DNA from: an uncultured Pelagibacteraceae bacterium
GTDB taxonomy: Bacteria; Pseudomonadota; Alphaproteobacteria; Pelagibacterales; Pelagibacteraceae
Assembly: GCA_902579105.1 (NCBI GenBank)
Contig: CACHFM010000002.1
Span: 62,001 to 126,000 of the forward strand
Length of the DNA stretch: 64,000 bases
Direction: 5' to 3'
Under the pieces are notes generated by a model that saw nothing but the letters and a program-made list of their open reading frames with translations, was not told the DNA's origin and searched no databases. A program made the position numbers and the translations under genes. Every line of letters begins with the position of its first letter. The first letter of the stretch is position 1. Shown here piece after piece: positions 1-9,260 of the stretch.

Positions 1-242
1 TCATGAAGTAAAGCTGCAACAATTATTTCTTCACTTTCTCCATTATTATATGCTCTTGTCGCACACTGAAGAGAATGCTCTAGTCTAGAGATTTGATATC
101 CTTCTAAAGTTTCTGTAAGTCCAGACATAAATTTTAATATTCTTTCTGCAGTTTTATTAGCAAAGTTTTTTTCGTGTTTATCTAAAAAAAGATACTCTTC
201 TTTTGTACCATTTTTCATTTCGGTAAAGTTTACTTTTTTCAT
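1..242 (-). CDS. HD-domain phosphohydrolase-like protein (partial, N-terminal 80 residues)
   Basis: Only the N-terminal 80 residues are inside the window; the gene runs off the left edge. The frame opens with an ATG at 242 just 3 bases after the purF stop, so it is the last visible gene of the purF run. The visible part ends in VAALLH at the edge, the usual setting of the HD metal-binding motif, preceded by SRLEHSLQCATRA, which resembles the first conserved His block of small predicted HD phosphohydrolases (COG4341/PhnZ-like). Substrate and reaction cannot be told from this fragment. The family call is by motif memory only; the full-length gene to the left would settle it. Confidence 0.6.
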   Translation of the reverse strand, partial: MKKVNFTEMKNGTKEEYLFLDKHEKNFANKTAERILKFMSGLTETLEGYQISRLEHSLQCATRAYNNGESEEIIVAALLH

Positions 243-245
243 ATT

Positions 246-1727
246 TTAATTATTTGATGCGCTACTTAAAAGTGATAGTTGAGTGATCTTGTCGTCACCT
301 AACTCATCAATTGGTTTAACTGGGTAGTCACCAGTAAAATAGTGATCTGTTAACTGAGGATAATTATCATTTCTTTTTTCAAATCCAATTGCTTTATATA
401 ATCCATCAATTGAAAGAAATTTTAAAGATTTAGCACCGATGTATTTACAAATTTGATCATTCGTTTTGTTAGCGGCCAATAATTCTTTTTTTGTGGGAGT
501 ATCCACGCCATAAAAATCTGGATATCTTATTTCAGGGCAGGCAATTCTAACATGAACTTCTTTAGCTCCTGAGTCATATAACATTTTAACGATTTTATAA
601 GAAGTGGTTCCTCTTACTAATGAGTCATCTATTAAGATAATTTTCTTATTTTTAATAGTAGATTGATTGGCATTCAATTTTAATTTAACTCCTAAACTTC
701 TAATTTTTTGACTAGGCTCAATAAAGGTTCGACCTACATAATGATTTCTGATTAAACCGTGTTCAAAATTCATTTTTAGGTATTGTGCAAATCCTAGAGC
801 AGCGGCATTTCCTGAATCTGGAACAGGAACAACTATATCGGCATCAATATCATTTTCCTTGGCAAGTTCTTTTCCAATGCTTTTTCGATGTTCGTAAGCA
901 GTTTTGTTATCTATGATACTGTCAGGCCTTGAAAAATAAATATACTCAAATACGCAAGGTCTAACTTTTTTTAGAGGGAAGGGTTTAATACTTTTTAGTT
1001 TTTCATTTTGAATTAAAACAATTTCACCGTTTTCAACATTTCTTATAAACTTTGCGCCAATAATATCTAAAGCACAAGTTTCAGAAGCTAACACATAGCT
1101 TTTACCTAATTTTCCAATAACTAATGGTCTTATTCCATAAGGATCTCTAACACCAATTAAAGAGTTTTGGGTCAACATAACTAAAGCATAACCTCCTTGA
1201 ATTTGAAATATTGCATCTATTATTTTATCAATTGTTTTTGATCTTTTAGATTTTGCAATTAATTGGACAATTGTTTCAGTATCTGATGTTGTATAAAAAA
1301 TAGCACCTTCATCTACTAACTTTTTTCTTAAAGATATTGAGTTTGTTAAATTTCCATTATGTGAAATACCGATACCTCCTGCATTAGTATCAGCAAAAAA
1401 AGGTTGAATATTTCTTAAAGTATTTTCTCCAGTTGTACTGTATCTATTATGACCAATTGCATAATTACCTTTAAGGTTTTTAAGAATTTTTTCTTTATTA
1501 AAGTTATCACCTACTAAACCAAATCTCTTTTCTGAATAATATTTATTACCATCAAAAGTGACTATTCCACATCCTTCTTGTCCACGATGTTGAAGAGCGT
1601 GTAGGCCGAGTGCAGTTAATGCTGAAGCATCCTTTGTATTGCTAATTCCAAATACACCACATTCTTCTTTTAGTTTAGGATCAAAGCTCTTTAATTTTTT
1701 CTTTAGAATCTTGATATGTTTTTTCAT
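246..1727 (-). CDS. purF: Amidophosphoribosyltransferase (first step of purine synthesis)
   Basis: 493 aa. Converts PRPP and glutamine to 5-phosphoribosylamine in the cytosol. The N-terminal nucleophile hydrolase domain starts at ECGVFG with Cys23 as expected nucleophile, so a 22-residue leader must be removed to expose it. Further motifs are ALQHRGQEG and the PRPP loop IILIDDSLVRGTTS in the C-terminal half. The ATG at 1727 is the only usable start before Cys23, and it lies inside the end of cvpA (47-base overlap), pointing to translational coupling. A cvpA-purF pair is also classic in enterobacteria. purM and purN lie elsewhere in the window (19.4-21.0 kb). Confidence 0.96.
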   Translation of the reverse strand: MKKHIKILKKKLKSFDPKLKEECGVFGISNTKDASALTALGLHALQHRGQEGCGIVTFDGNKYYSEKRFGLVGDNFNKEKILKNLKGNYAIGHNRYSTTGENTLRNIQPFFADTNAGGIGISHNGNLTNSISLRKKLVDEGAIFYTTSDTETIVQLIAKSKRSKTIDKIIDAIFQIQGGYALVMLTQNSLIGVRDPYGIRPLVIGKLGKSYVLASETCALDIIGAKFIRNVENGEIVLIQNEKLKSIKPFPLKKVRPCVFEYIYFSRPDSIIDNKTAYEHRKSIGKELAKENDIDADIVVPVPDSGNAAALGFAQYLKMNFEHGLIRNHYVGRTFIEPSQKIRSLGVKLKLNANQSTIKNKKIILIDDSLVRGTTSYKIVKMLYDSGAKEVHVRIACPEIRYPDFYGVDTPTKKELLAANKTNDQICKYIGAKSLKFLSIDGLYKAIGFEKRNDNYPQLTDHYFTGDYPVKPIDELGDDKITQLSLLSSASNN

Positions 1728-2226
1728 TAGGAAATTCTTTTATAAGATAATTACTACCTTTTTTTAAATATGGAAAGATGTATGATTTATCTAAATTTGT
1801 TGGCCATTTATCATAATTATATACGATATGAATTCCCGAAAAAATACAAACAGAAATAATATATGCTCGAACGAATCCAAAAAGGAGTCCAAAAGTATTA
1901 TCTAAAGCTCCAACACCAGTATAACGAACTGCTTTACTTATTCCTTTATTGACCAATAAAACTAAAAAAATAACCACTACAAAAATTGCAATACCCAAAC
2001 TTACATCGAGAATGTATTCATTATCAATAATATCTTTAACATAAGGTTTTGCTTTTGGAAAAATAATTAAGGTTATTATATATGCCAATAGCCACTTAGC
2101 CATTGAAAGAATACTTAAGACAAAACCTTTTCTATAACAAGTTATTATAGAGAGGATAGTTAATATTAAATAAATTAAATCAATTATAGAAATAACTTCA
2201 TAAAAAGCCAAAAAATTCTCTAACAT
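1681..2226 (-). CDS. cvpA: CvpA family inner-membrane protein
   Basis: 181 aa with about four hydrophobic segments: residues 14-31, roughly 42-58, 74-96 and 105-126. This is the CvpA/colicin V production family, whose biochemical role is not well defined; in other bacteria it is linked to envelope homeostasis. The start codon overlaps the last base of the upstream RND gene stop (TAATG arrangement) and the 3' end overlaps purF by 47 bases. The C-terminal tail is charged and probably cytosolic. The family call rests on the topology, length and cvpA-purF neighbourhood, plus the GXXXGFVLSILSMAKW-like first loop. Confidence 0.85.
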   Translation of the reverse strand: MLENFLAFYEVISIIDLIYLILTILSIITCYRKGFVLSILSMAKWLLAYIITLIIFPKAKPYVKDIIDNEYILDVSLGIAIFVVVIFLVLLVNKGISKAVRYTGVGALDNTFGLLFGFVRAYIISVCIFSGIHIVYNYDKWPTNLDKSYIFPYLKKGSNYLIKEFPNEKTYQDSKEKIKEL

Positions 2227-4622
2227 TAAATTGATTTACTAAAAGGTTTAATAATTAAAATTAAAGATGGTAATAGAGTTAATACAGATATCATAGCGAG
2301 TAACATCGCTAGCCCAGTAAATAATCCAAAATATATTGTAGGTATAAACTTAGATAAAACTAAAATTGAAAAACCAAATACTATTGTTATAGAAGTATTT
2401 AAAATTGCTACGCCAACAGTGGAGTGACAAACTTTTAATGTTTTATTATAATCTTTGATTTTAGCGAATTCCTCTTTAAATCTGTAAATATAATGAATGC
2501 TATTATCAACAGCAATTCCAATTGTAATTGCAGCAATAGTAATGGTCATCATGTCTAATGGAATTTCTAACAATCCTATAATTCCTAATATAAAAAATGC
2601 GGCAATAAAATTTGGGACAACACCAATTAACGAAAGTTTAATATTTTTAAATAAAATTATAAACATAGAAAATATACCAATCATTACTAACCCTAGAGTT
2701 AATATTTGAGATTTGAATAAACTTTGTAATAAATTATTAAATAAAATTAAAATTCCACCAAGCTTATATTCATTTTCTTTTAATCCAATTTTATTTTTTA
2801 AATCAAAATTAATTTTATTAATTAAATCATTTCTTCTCAAATTTTCTTGAGAGTCTATAATTCTTAAGCTTATTCTAGCTTCGTTGTCTTCGATTGAAAT
2901 ATAAGGATCTACTATTTCATTTTTTATACTTTCGGGGATTTTAGAGTAAAGCACACCCATTTCTAGTGTGCCAAGGGGCTTATTATTATTTAATTGAGTT
3001 GCAACTTCGATTATAGAAGTAAAAGATAAAACTTTACCTATTTGAGGCAGACTATCTAAATAATTGTGAACAGATGCGATTTTATCAATTTTATCCTTTG
3101 TGAACCAATACTTTTCATCATTAGTTTCCTCTTCATCTCCCCAATCATCATATTCATCATCTTTAATTGAATCTTCTTTTTTTTTCATTTCAGGAAATTT
3201 TAAAATAACTTCTAATGGCGTTGTTCCACCTAATTCTTCATCTATAAGTTTCATTCCTTTATAAATTTCAGTGTTTTTATTAAAATAATTTATAAAACTA
3301 TTTTCAACTTCAAGCTTACTAATCCCAATAATGCTTAAAATTATTACTATTCCAGTTACTAAAAAAATATAGTTTTTATTTTTTAAAGAAATAGATCCTA
3401 AAACAGAAGTAATTTTAGAGTTTTGTTCTTTTTTAACAGAAATATTATCAGCTGACGTAAAGTTTAAAAGAGAAGGCAGTAAAGTAAAAGTTATAATGAA
3501 AGAAGTTATTAAGCCAAAAGTCATCATCCAACCAAAATCTATAATTGGTTTAATTTCACTGAATAGTAGTGATAAAAAAGCTAATATTGTTGTTAAGACC
3601 GTATAAAGTATTGGCCAAAACATTTTACTTGTTGTTAAAGAAATAATTTCAAAGTTATTTTTTGAAGGAAAATCTTTTTTGAGTTGTAAAAACCTTGTAC
3701 TCATATGAATATTCATCGCCATTGTTAAAATTAACATTAATGCAATAAAATTTGATGAGATGACAGTTACTTTCCAATTAAGTAGTCCAAGTAATCCCGT
3801 CATTATTACTACAGAGAATAAACAGCTACTTATAGGTACTATGATCCAAATAAGTTTTCTAAAAATAAACCATAATGTAGCAATAATAAATAAAAGGACA
3901 CCAATACCAAAAACGATTATATCACTCTTTATAAATGTCATCATGTCATCTGAAATCATTGGAACTCCACCAAGATAAATCTTTCCAACATCTCCATAGC
4001 TTTGAATAACTTGTCTGATTTCTAAAATATTTTGATGATTTTGTTTTTTAATTTTATCTTTATACTCCTCAATTTCTTCTTTTGATTTTGTTTCAATATT
4101 CTTTAATTTTTGATTTTGTTTAATATTGACAATAATACCACTAGTTTTTCCATCCTCGCTGATAACAAAGTTTCTAAAAACTGGACTATTTAAAATTTCC
4201 TTAAATCCTCTATCTCTATCTACATCTTCATCTTTTAAAGTTTTAAAATTTTTTAATCTTTCTTGCAGAGGAGCATCTGAATTATCTAATAATGGTATAT
4301 CCAATAAAGTTATGACACTATGAACCCAATTAAGACTTTGGATCTTATATTTTAAGCTTAGCAAATTATTAATTGATGTATCATTAACCATACCTTCATT
4401 GGGCGTATAGGTTAGAATTAAGAAATCTTTGGAACCATATCTTTCAGATATTTCTTTTAGGTAAGCTAAATCAGGATCTCCATCGATAAGTAAAGTCTCC
4501 GAAGAGGCATCTAATCTAAAATCTTTTGAATAATAACCAAAACTTAGAATAGAAATAATTAGTAGAGCAAATATTACTTTTGGATTTTTTAGAACAAAAT
4601 TTTGATATAAATGAGCAATCAT
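2226..4622 (-). CDS. RND superfamily (MMPL-type) exporter
   Basis: 798 aa. Topology is that of the RND superfamily: one N-terminal membrane segment (about residues 17-33), a large periplasmic domain, a block of five segments (about 230-390), a second lone segment (about 418-437), another periplasmic domain and a last block of five (about 640-795). The second half has GIAVDNSIHYIYRF, the usual RND TM4-like motif with the paired acidic residue. Such COG1033 proteins export lipids, hopanoids or hydrophobic compounds; the substrate here cannot be told. The second periplasmic domain carries an acidic insert (DDEYDDWGDEEETND). It sits between dnaB and cvpA, and no partner adaptor or outer-membrane channel is adjacent. 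Confidence 0.88.
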   Translation of the reverse strand: MIAHLYQNFVLKNPKVIFALLIISILSFGYYSKDFRLDASSETLLIDGDPDLAYLKEISERYGSKDFLILTYTPNEGMVNDTSINNLLSLKYKIQSLNWVHSVITLLDIPLLDNSDAPLQERLKNFKTLKDEDVDRDRGFKEILNSPVFRNFVISEDGKTSGIIVNIKQNQKLKNIETKSKEEIEEYKDKIKKQNHQNILEIRQVIQSYGDVGKIYLGGVPMISDDMMTFIKSDIIVFGIGVLLFIIATLWFIFRKLIWIIVPISSCLFSVVIMTGLLGLLNWKVTVISSNFIALMLILTMAMNIHMSTRFLQLKKDFPSKNNFEIISLTTSKMFWPILYTVLTTILAFLSLLFSEIKPIIDFGWMMTFGLITSFIITFTLLPSLLNFTSADNISVKKEQNSKITSVLGSISLKNKNYIFLVTGIVIILSIIGISKLEVENSFINYFNKNTEIYKGMKLIDEELGGTTPLEVILKFPEMKKKEDSIKDDEYDDWGDEEETNDEKYWFTKDKIDKIASVHNYLDSLPQIGKVLSFTSIIEVATQLNNNKPLGTLEMGVLYSKIPESIKNEIVDPYISIEDNEARISLRIIDSQENLRRNDLINKINFDLKNKIGLKENEYKLGGILILFNNLLQSLFKSQILTLGLVMIGIFSMFIILFKNIKLSLIGVVPNFIAAFFILGIIGLLEIPLDMMTITIAAITIGIAVDNSIHYIYRFKEEFAKIKDYNKTLKVCHSTVGVAILNTSITIVFGFSILVLSKFIPTIYFGLFTGLAMLLAMISVLTLLPSLILIIKPFSKSI

Positions 4623-4643
4623 TCAAGCTCTTTATATTGGAAT

Positions 4644-6062
4644 TTAGCTTAATTGAGTATCCTTAAATTTTGTAAATTGTTCTTCAAATTCTAGTGTTAC
4701 TTTACCAATAGGACCATGTCTTTGTTTACCAATAATTATTTCAGCTAAATGAGCAACTTCATTCATTTTTGCTTGCCATTCAGCATGTTCTACTGTTGCT
4801 TCTCTTGGCTCTTTTCTTTGTAAATAATATCCTTCTCTATACACAAACATAACAACATCAGCATCTTGTTCAATTGAACCTGATTCTCTCAAATCTGATA
4901 ATTGTGGTTTATGATCATCTCTTTGTTCCACTTGTCTTGAAAGCTGTGAAAGAGCAACAACAGGAACTGAAAGCTCTTTTGCAATAGCTTTAAGACCTTG
5001 TGTTATTTGGGAGATCTCTTGAACTCTGCCATCTTTATTGAAAGAAGTTCCTCTCATCAATTGTATATAATCAACAACAATCATATCAAGACCAAATAAT
5101 CTTTTAATACGTCTTGCTCTATTACTCATTGCAGCAATACTTAGTGCAGGAGTTTCATCAATATATAATGGAAGTTCTGATATATTTTTTGAAGTTTCTA
5201 AAAATTTGTCAAATTGTTCATCAGAGATTCTTCCCCTTCGAATATCATTTGATCTAATTCTTGCTTGTTCAGCTAAAATTCTAGTTGAGAGTTGTTCTGA
5301 CGACATTTCTAATGAAAAAAAAGCTACTGTTGATTTTTTACCACTGGTTTGTAATTTTTGAGCAGCATTAAAAGCAATATTGGTAGCAAGGGATGTTTTA
5401 CCCATAGAAGGACGGCCTGCTATAATTATCAAATCTGATTGATGAAGACCACCTAATCTATCATCTAAATCTCTCAATCCAGTTGGGACTCCAACTATAC
5501 CTTCTTCATTTTTATAAGCAGCGGATGCCATTTCAATTGTTTGTTTCATTGCTTCATCAAATTTAATAAGAGAGGAGCTAAATGAACCTTTTTCAGCAAG
5601 ATCAAATAATAATTTTTCAGAATTTTCAATAATTGTTTGTCCGTTAGTTTCAAGATCACTAAGCTTTGCATTATCGATTGTTTGTTCTGAAATCTTAATT
5701 AGTTCTCTTCTGACAAACATGTCATAAATTATTTTAGAGTATTCTATTGCTTGACGAATTGAAGTTGAAAATTTGGTAATTTTGACCAAATACTCAGGAA
5801 TATTAAGGTCATCTTTTTCATCTTCAAAATAATTTTTTAAAGTAATAGGATTTGCAAGCATTCCTTTATAAATTAGGCTTTCAACTGCTTCAAAAATTTT
5901 TTGATGCATTGGATCATAAAAATTAACACTAGATATAATTGTATTAATTTCATCAAAGATTTCATTACTTACTAGTATTGAACCTATAACTGCCTGTTCA
6001 GCTTCAATATTGTTGGGAAGTTCTTTAAATTGATCTTTAACGATGCTTAAATTATTTTCCAT
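4644..6062 (-). CDS. dnaB: Replicative DNA helicase DnaB
   Basis: 472 aa, normal length with no intein. The hexameric helicase unwinds DNA at the replication fork. The N-terminal DnaB domain (about residues 15-115) begins with the typical PNNIEAEQAVIGSIL. The RecA-like ATPase follows, with Walker A GRPSMGKT at 216-223, Walker B MIVVDYIQLM and the SIEQDADVV segment. It lies downstream of the rpsF-rpsR-rplI operon, as in most proteobacteria, separated from rplI by 68 bases. That spacer contains a long perfect inverted repeat that abuts the ATG, described separately. No good Shine-Dalgarno sequence is visible. Confidence 0.97.
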   Translation of the reverse strand: MENNLSIVKDQFKELPNNIEAEQAVIGSILVSNEIFDEINTIISSVNFYDPMHQKIFEAVESLIYKGMLANPITLKNYFEDEKDDLNIPEYLVKITKFSTSIRQAIEYSKIIYDMFVRRELIKISEQTIDNAKLSDLETNGQTIIENSEKLLFDLAEKGSFSSSLIKFDEAMKQTIEMASAAYKNEEGIVGVPTGLRDLDDRLGGLHQSDLIIIAGRPSMGKTSLATNIAFNAAQKLQTSGKKSTVAFFSLEMSSEQLSTRILAEQARIRSNDIRRGRISDEQFDKFLETSKNISELPLYIDETPALSIAAMSNRARRIKRLFGLDMIVVDYIQLMRGTSFNKDGRVQEISQITQGLKAIAKELSVPVVALSQLSRQVEQRDDHKPQLSDLRESGSIEQDADVVMFVYREGYYLQRKEPREATVEHAEWQAKMNEVAHLAEIIIGKQRHGPIGKVTLEFEEQFTKFKDTQLS

Positions 6063-6105
6063 ATAAACAATTTATAGAATTTATATTTTAATCTAAATTG
6101 TTTAT
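6063..6105. promoter_or_regulatory. 12-bp perfect inverted repeat directly upstream of dnaB start
   Basis: ATAAACAATTTA at 6063-6074 and its exact reverse complement at 6094-6105 flank a 19-base spacer. On the leftward transcript the distal arm ends at the base before the dnaB ATG (6062-6060). It may form a hairpin covering the ribosome binding region, act as a weak terminator after rplI, or be an operator. There is no GC in the stem apart from one pair per arm, so RNA stability would be modest. Which role applies is not known. Confidence 0.5.
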
Positions 6106-6130
6106 TTTTACTGGGGAAAAAAATGTATAA

Positions 6131-6589
6131 TTATTGTATGCTATCAGCTGATGTAACTTTGATTACTATTTCGGCATCAACTTCTGAGTGTAAAGAAATT
6201 TTTACTTTAAATCTTCCTAAAGACTTAATTTCCTCAACAGGTTGTATCATTGATGGTTTGATATCAATATTATTCTCATTTTGAATAAGTTTTGAAATTT
6301 CGGTTGGCTTTACTGATCCATATAATTCGTTATTTTCAGTACTTAGTTTTTTAATATCATATTCTTTACCATTAATTTTTTCTGAAATTTTAATTGCATC
6401 TTTTTTCTTTTCATTATCTTTTTTTGATAGCTCAGATTTAATTTTTTCAACTTGTAAAATATTTTCTTTTGAAGCATGTAAAGCTTTTTTATTGGCAATT
6501 AAAAAGTTTCTTGCATAACCTCTTTTGACATCTATAACTTCGCCTATAGATCCAATTCTTTTTACGTTTTCTAGTAAAACAACTTTCAT
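6131..6589 (-). CDS. rplI: 50S ribosomal protein bL9
   Basis: 152 aa. Begins with the hallmark MKVVLLENVKRIGSIGEVI and continues with VKRGYARNFLI, the conserved N-terminal globular domain that binds 23S rRNA. A long charged connecting helix follows (about residues 40-80), then the C-terminal domain with LYGSVKPTEI. Length is normal. Starts one base after the rpsR stop, so it is translated from the same transcript as S6 and S18. Confidence 0.97.
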   Translation of the reverse strand: MKVVLLENVKRIGSIGEVIDVKRGYARNFLIANKKALHASKENILQVEKIKSELSKKDNEKKKDAIKISEKINGKEYDIKKLSTENNELYGSVKPTEISKLIQNENNIDIKPSMIQPVEEIKSLGRFKVKISLHSEVDAEIVIKVTSADSIQ

Positions 6590-6590
6590 T

Positions 6591-6863
6591 TTAGATTAGT
6601 GCTAAATTTCTAGCTCTCTTAATTGAAAGAGACAATTCTCTTTGTTTTTTTTGACTTACATTTGTAATTCTTGAAGGTAAGATTTTTCCATTTTCAGACA
6701 TATATTTTTTTAACAATTTTATATTTTTATAGTCAATAGTTGGAGCATCTTTGACTGAAAGAGGACAACTCTTTTTAAATTTATATTTACTAGGTTGAAA
6801 AATACTTAGTTTTGCAAAATTACTTTGTTTATTTTTTTTATTTCGATTTTGTCTTTTTGGCAT
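6591..6863 (-). CDS. rpsR: 30S ribosomal protein bS18
   Basis: 90 aa. The conserved core [19 protein letters not shown] followed by [27 protein letters not shown] is the bS18 signature. S18 binds the 30S platform together with S6. It has a somewhat extended Lys/Asn-rich N-terminus of about 35 residues. Located between rpsF (2-base gap) and rplI (1-base gap) in the standard order. Confidence 0.97.
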   Translation of the reverse strand: MPKRQNRNKKNKQSNFAKLSIFQPSKYKFKKSCPLSVKDAPTIDYKNIKLLKKYMSENGKILPSRITNVSQKKQRELSLSIKRARNLALI

Positions 6864-6865
6864 AA

Positions 6866-7216
6866 TTAATCTTTGTTTAATTTTTTTTCACTATCTTCTT
6901 TTTTTGAAAAGTAATTAGTATCTAAATCAAATTTTTTAACTTTTACAGTTAAGTATCTTAATAATTTTTTATCAATTGACTCATTTTTTTCTAATTCATT
7001 TATAATATTCCCTGTACCTTTTATTTTAAAATGAATGTAGCTACCTTTTTTATTTTTTTTAATTAAGTGAGATAAGTTTAGCAATCCCCAATTTTCTGTT
7101 TTAACAATTTCACCCTCATGTTTTTTTACAATTTTAGAATATTTTTCTGTTAATTGCTTAATTTCACTGGGCGAAGTATCTTGTCTAGCTATAATAGTAT
7201 GTTCGTATAAATTCAT
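6866..7216 (-). CDS. rpsF: 30S ribosomal protein bS6
   Basis: 116 aa. Starts [19 protein letters not shown], with the conserved [25 protein letters not shown] core typical of S6. It forms a complex with S18 on the 30S platform. The C-terminal tail is lysine- and aspartate-rich. It is the first gene of the leftward operon; the 87-base gap before fabD must carry both divergent promoters. Confidence 0.96.
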   Translation of the reverse strand: MNLYEHTIIARQDTSPSEIKQLTEKYSKIVKKHEGEIVKTENWGLLNLSHLIKKNKKGSYIHFKIKGTGNIINELEKNESIDKKLLRYLTVKVKKFDLDTNYFSKKEDSEKKLNKD

Positions 7217-7248
7217 TTATGTTCTTTAATAAAAAGTGAGGATATACT

Positions 7249-7276
7249 ATTATAAATGTTCAATTACAATAGTTAA
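7249..7276 (-). promoter_or_regulatory. Candidate sigma-70 promoter for the rpsF operon
   Basis: On the minus strand a TTAACT (-35-like, 7276-7271) and a perfect TATAAT (-10, 7254-7249) are separated by 16 bases. The predicted transcript start would be about 25 bases before the rpsF ATG. In such AT-rich DNA chance matches are frequent, so this is only a candidate. Confidence 0.4.
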
Positions 7277-7303
7277 AAAGGTAAAATAATTAGTTTTTTT
7301 TAT

Positions 7304-8230
7304 ATGTTTTCAGTAATTTTTCCAGGTCAAGGTTCGCAGGTTATTGGTATGGGAAAAGAGTTTTATGATAATTTTGATCCTGTTAAAAATTTATTTAAAG
7401 AAGCAGATGATTCACTTAAGTTTCCTTTATCAAAAATAATATTAGAAGGCCCGAAAGAAGAATTGGACTTAACTACAAATACACAACCAGCAATATTTTT
7501 AATTAGTTACTGTATTTTTAATATAGTTAAAAATGAATGCGGTATAAATTTAAATAAGGCAAGATATTTTGCTGGTCATTCTTTAGGAGAATATTCAGCT
7601 TTGTCGTGTGCTGGATATTTAAGTTTCTCTGACACTTTAAAGATATTACGGGCGAGAGGACATGCAATGCAAAATTCTATTCCAAATGGACAAGGTGGAA
7701 TGGTTGCAGTTTTAGGCTCAACTGTTGAGATTATTGAAAAAATATTAAAAGACAATAATCAGGAACTTAAAATTCAGATTGCAAATGACAATTCAGAAGG
7801 TCAAATTGTTTTAAGCGGTAAAAATGAAGATTTAGAAAATTTAATTTTAATTTTAAAGGAAAAATCAATAAAAAATATAAAATTACCTGTAAGCGCACCA
7901 TTTCATTCTACATTAATGAATAATGCAACGAAAATAATGATTGAAGAAATAGATAAACTAAATTTTAAAAGTGGTGAGAATACATTGATTTCAAATGTTA
8001 CAGCAGAAGAAATCTCAAATATTCAAGAACTTAAGGATCTATTAATTAAACAAATAGAAAATAGAGTTAGATGGAGAGAAAGCATTATCAATATGATTAA
8101 AAATGATATAAATCATTTTATTGAAATTGGGCCAGGTAAAGTTCTTTCTGGTTTGGTTAAAAGAATTAATAAAGATGTAAAAATTAATACAATTAACACT
8201 ATGGAAGATATTCAAAATTTAAAAATATGA
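7304..8230 (+). CDS. fabD: Malonyl-CoA:ACP transacylase
   Basis: 308 aa, normal length. Transfers malonyl from CoA to acyl carrier protein for fatty acid synthesis. Shows the N-terminal FPGQGSQVIGMGKEF, the nucleophile elbow GHSLGEYSA with Ser93, and the catalytic-His region APFHSTLM. Its stop overlaps the fabG start (ATGA at 8227), indicating coupled translation. It opens the rightward fabD-fabG-acpP-gmk run, divergent from rpsF. Confidence 0.96.
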   Translation: MFSVIFPGQGSQVIGMGKEFYDNFDPVKNLFKEADDSLKFPLSKIILEGPKEELDLTTNTQPAIFLISYCIFNIVKNECGINLNKARYFAGHSLGEYSALSCAGYLSFSDTLKILRARGHAMQNSIPNGQGGMVAVLGSTVEIIEKILKDNNQELKIQIANDNSEGQIVLSGKNEDLENLILILKEKSIKNIKLPVSAPFHSTLMNNATKIMIEEIDKLNFKSGENTLISNVTAEEISNIQELKDLLIKQIENRVRWRESIINMIKNDINHFIEIGPGKVLSGLVKRINKDVKINTINTMEDIQNLKI

Positions 8231-8964
8231 AAGATTTAAAAGATAAAAAAATTATAGTTACAGGTGCATCAGGTGGAATTGGAAATTCTATAATTAAAAA
8301 ATTAAGTGAAGTAGGTGCAAATATTTTAGCTTCAGGAACAAAGATTGAAAAATTAGAAGAATTAAAAAAAAATTTTAAAAATATTAAAATATTAAGATGT
8401 GATATTTCTGAAAGTAGTAAAATTGAAGAATTTATTGAAAATGCTACTAATGAACTAGGAGGAAGTTTAGACTGTATTATAAATAATGCTGGTATAGCTC
8501 AAGATAATTTAGCAATTAGAATGAGCTTAGAAGAATGGCAAAAAGTTATTAATGTTAATTTAACATCAACTTTTTTGATGAGTAAATTTGCAATTAAGAA
8601 AATGCTTAAAAACAAATCCGGTAAAATTATAAATATAACTTCTGTAGTTGGCCATACTGGTAATTTAGGACAAGTAAATTATACAGCTTCGAAAGCCGGA
8701 ATTATTGCAATGTCTAAAAGTCTAGCAATTGAATATGCTAAAAAAAATATTAATATCAATTGTATCTCACCAGGTTTTATTAAAACTGCAATGACAGATA
8801 AAATAGAAGACAAGTTTAAGGAAGCCATTATATCAAAAATACCTTCATTACGTCTGGGAGAGCCAGATGATATTGCAAATGCCGTACTTTTTTTAAGTTC
8901 AAATCAATCAAATTATATAAATGGAGAGACTTTACATGTTAATGGAGGCATGTATATGGCTTGA
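8227..8964 (+). CDS. fabG: 3-oxoacyl-[ACP] reductase
   Basis: 245 aa short-chain dehydrogenase. Reduces beta-ketoacyl-ACP with NADPH. The sequence shows the cofactor loop TGASGGIG (residues 12-19), the NNAG motif at 86-89, and the catalytic Ser139, Tyr152 and Lys156 (YTASK). The C-terminus is the typical GETLHVNGGMYMA. Its position between fabD and acpP makes FabG more likely than another SDR. Confidence 0.95.
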   Translation: MKDLKDKKIIVTGASGGIGNSIIKKLSEVGANILASGTKIEKLEELKKNFKNIKILRCDISESSKIEEFIENATNELGGSLDCIINNAGIAQDNLAIRMSLEEWQKVINVNLTSTFLMSKFAIKKMLKNKSGKIINITSVVGHTGNLGQVNYTASKAGIIAMSKSLAIEYAKKNININCISPGFIKTAMTDKIEDKFKEAIISKIPSLRLGEPDDIANAVLFLSSNQSNYINGETLHVNGGMYMA

Positions 8965-9012
8965 CAAAATAAGTTTTTAAACTATTAAGAATTTATAACA
9001 AAAAGGATCAAT

Positions 9013-9252
9013 ATGTCAGAAGACGTTTCAAGCAAAGTAAAAAAAATTGTAGCAGATCATTTGGGAATTGACGAAGCAAAGGTAACTGAAGAGTCTAGTT
9101 TTATAGATGATTTAGGAGCTGATAGTTTAGATACAGTTGAATTAGTGATGGCTTTTGAAGAAGAATTTGGATCTGAAATATCAGATAGCGAAGCTGAGAA
9201 GATTTTAACTGTAGGTGATGCAGTTAAGTTTATCGAAGGTAAAGCAAACTAA
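9013..9252 (+). CDS. acpP: Acyl carrier protein
   Basis: 79 aa acidic protein. Carries the growing acyl chain on a 4'-phosphopantetheine arm attached at Ser38 in the [10 protein letters not shown] motif. Preceded by a clear Shine-Dalgarno AAGGA. Only 8 bases separate it from gmk; the fabF and mltG genes that commonly follow acpP in alphaproteobacteria are not here. Confidence 0.97.
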   Translation: MSEDVSSKVKKIVADHLGIDEAKVTEESSFIDDLGADSLDTVELVMAFEEEFGSEISDSEAEKILTVGDAVKFIEGKAN

Positions 9253-9260
9253 TAAATTTA

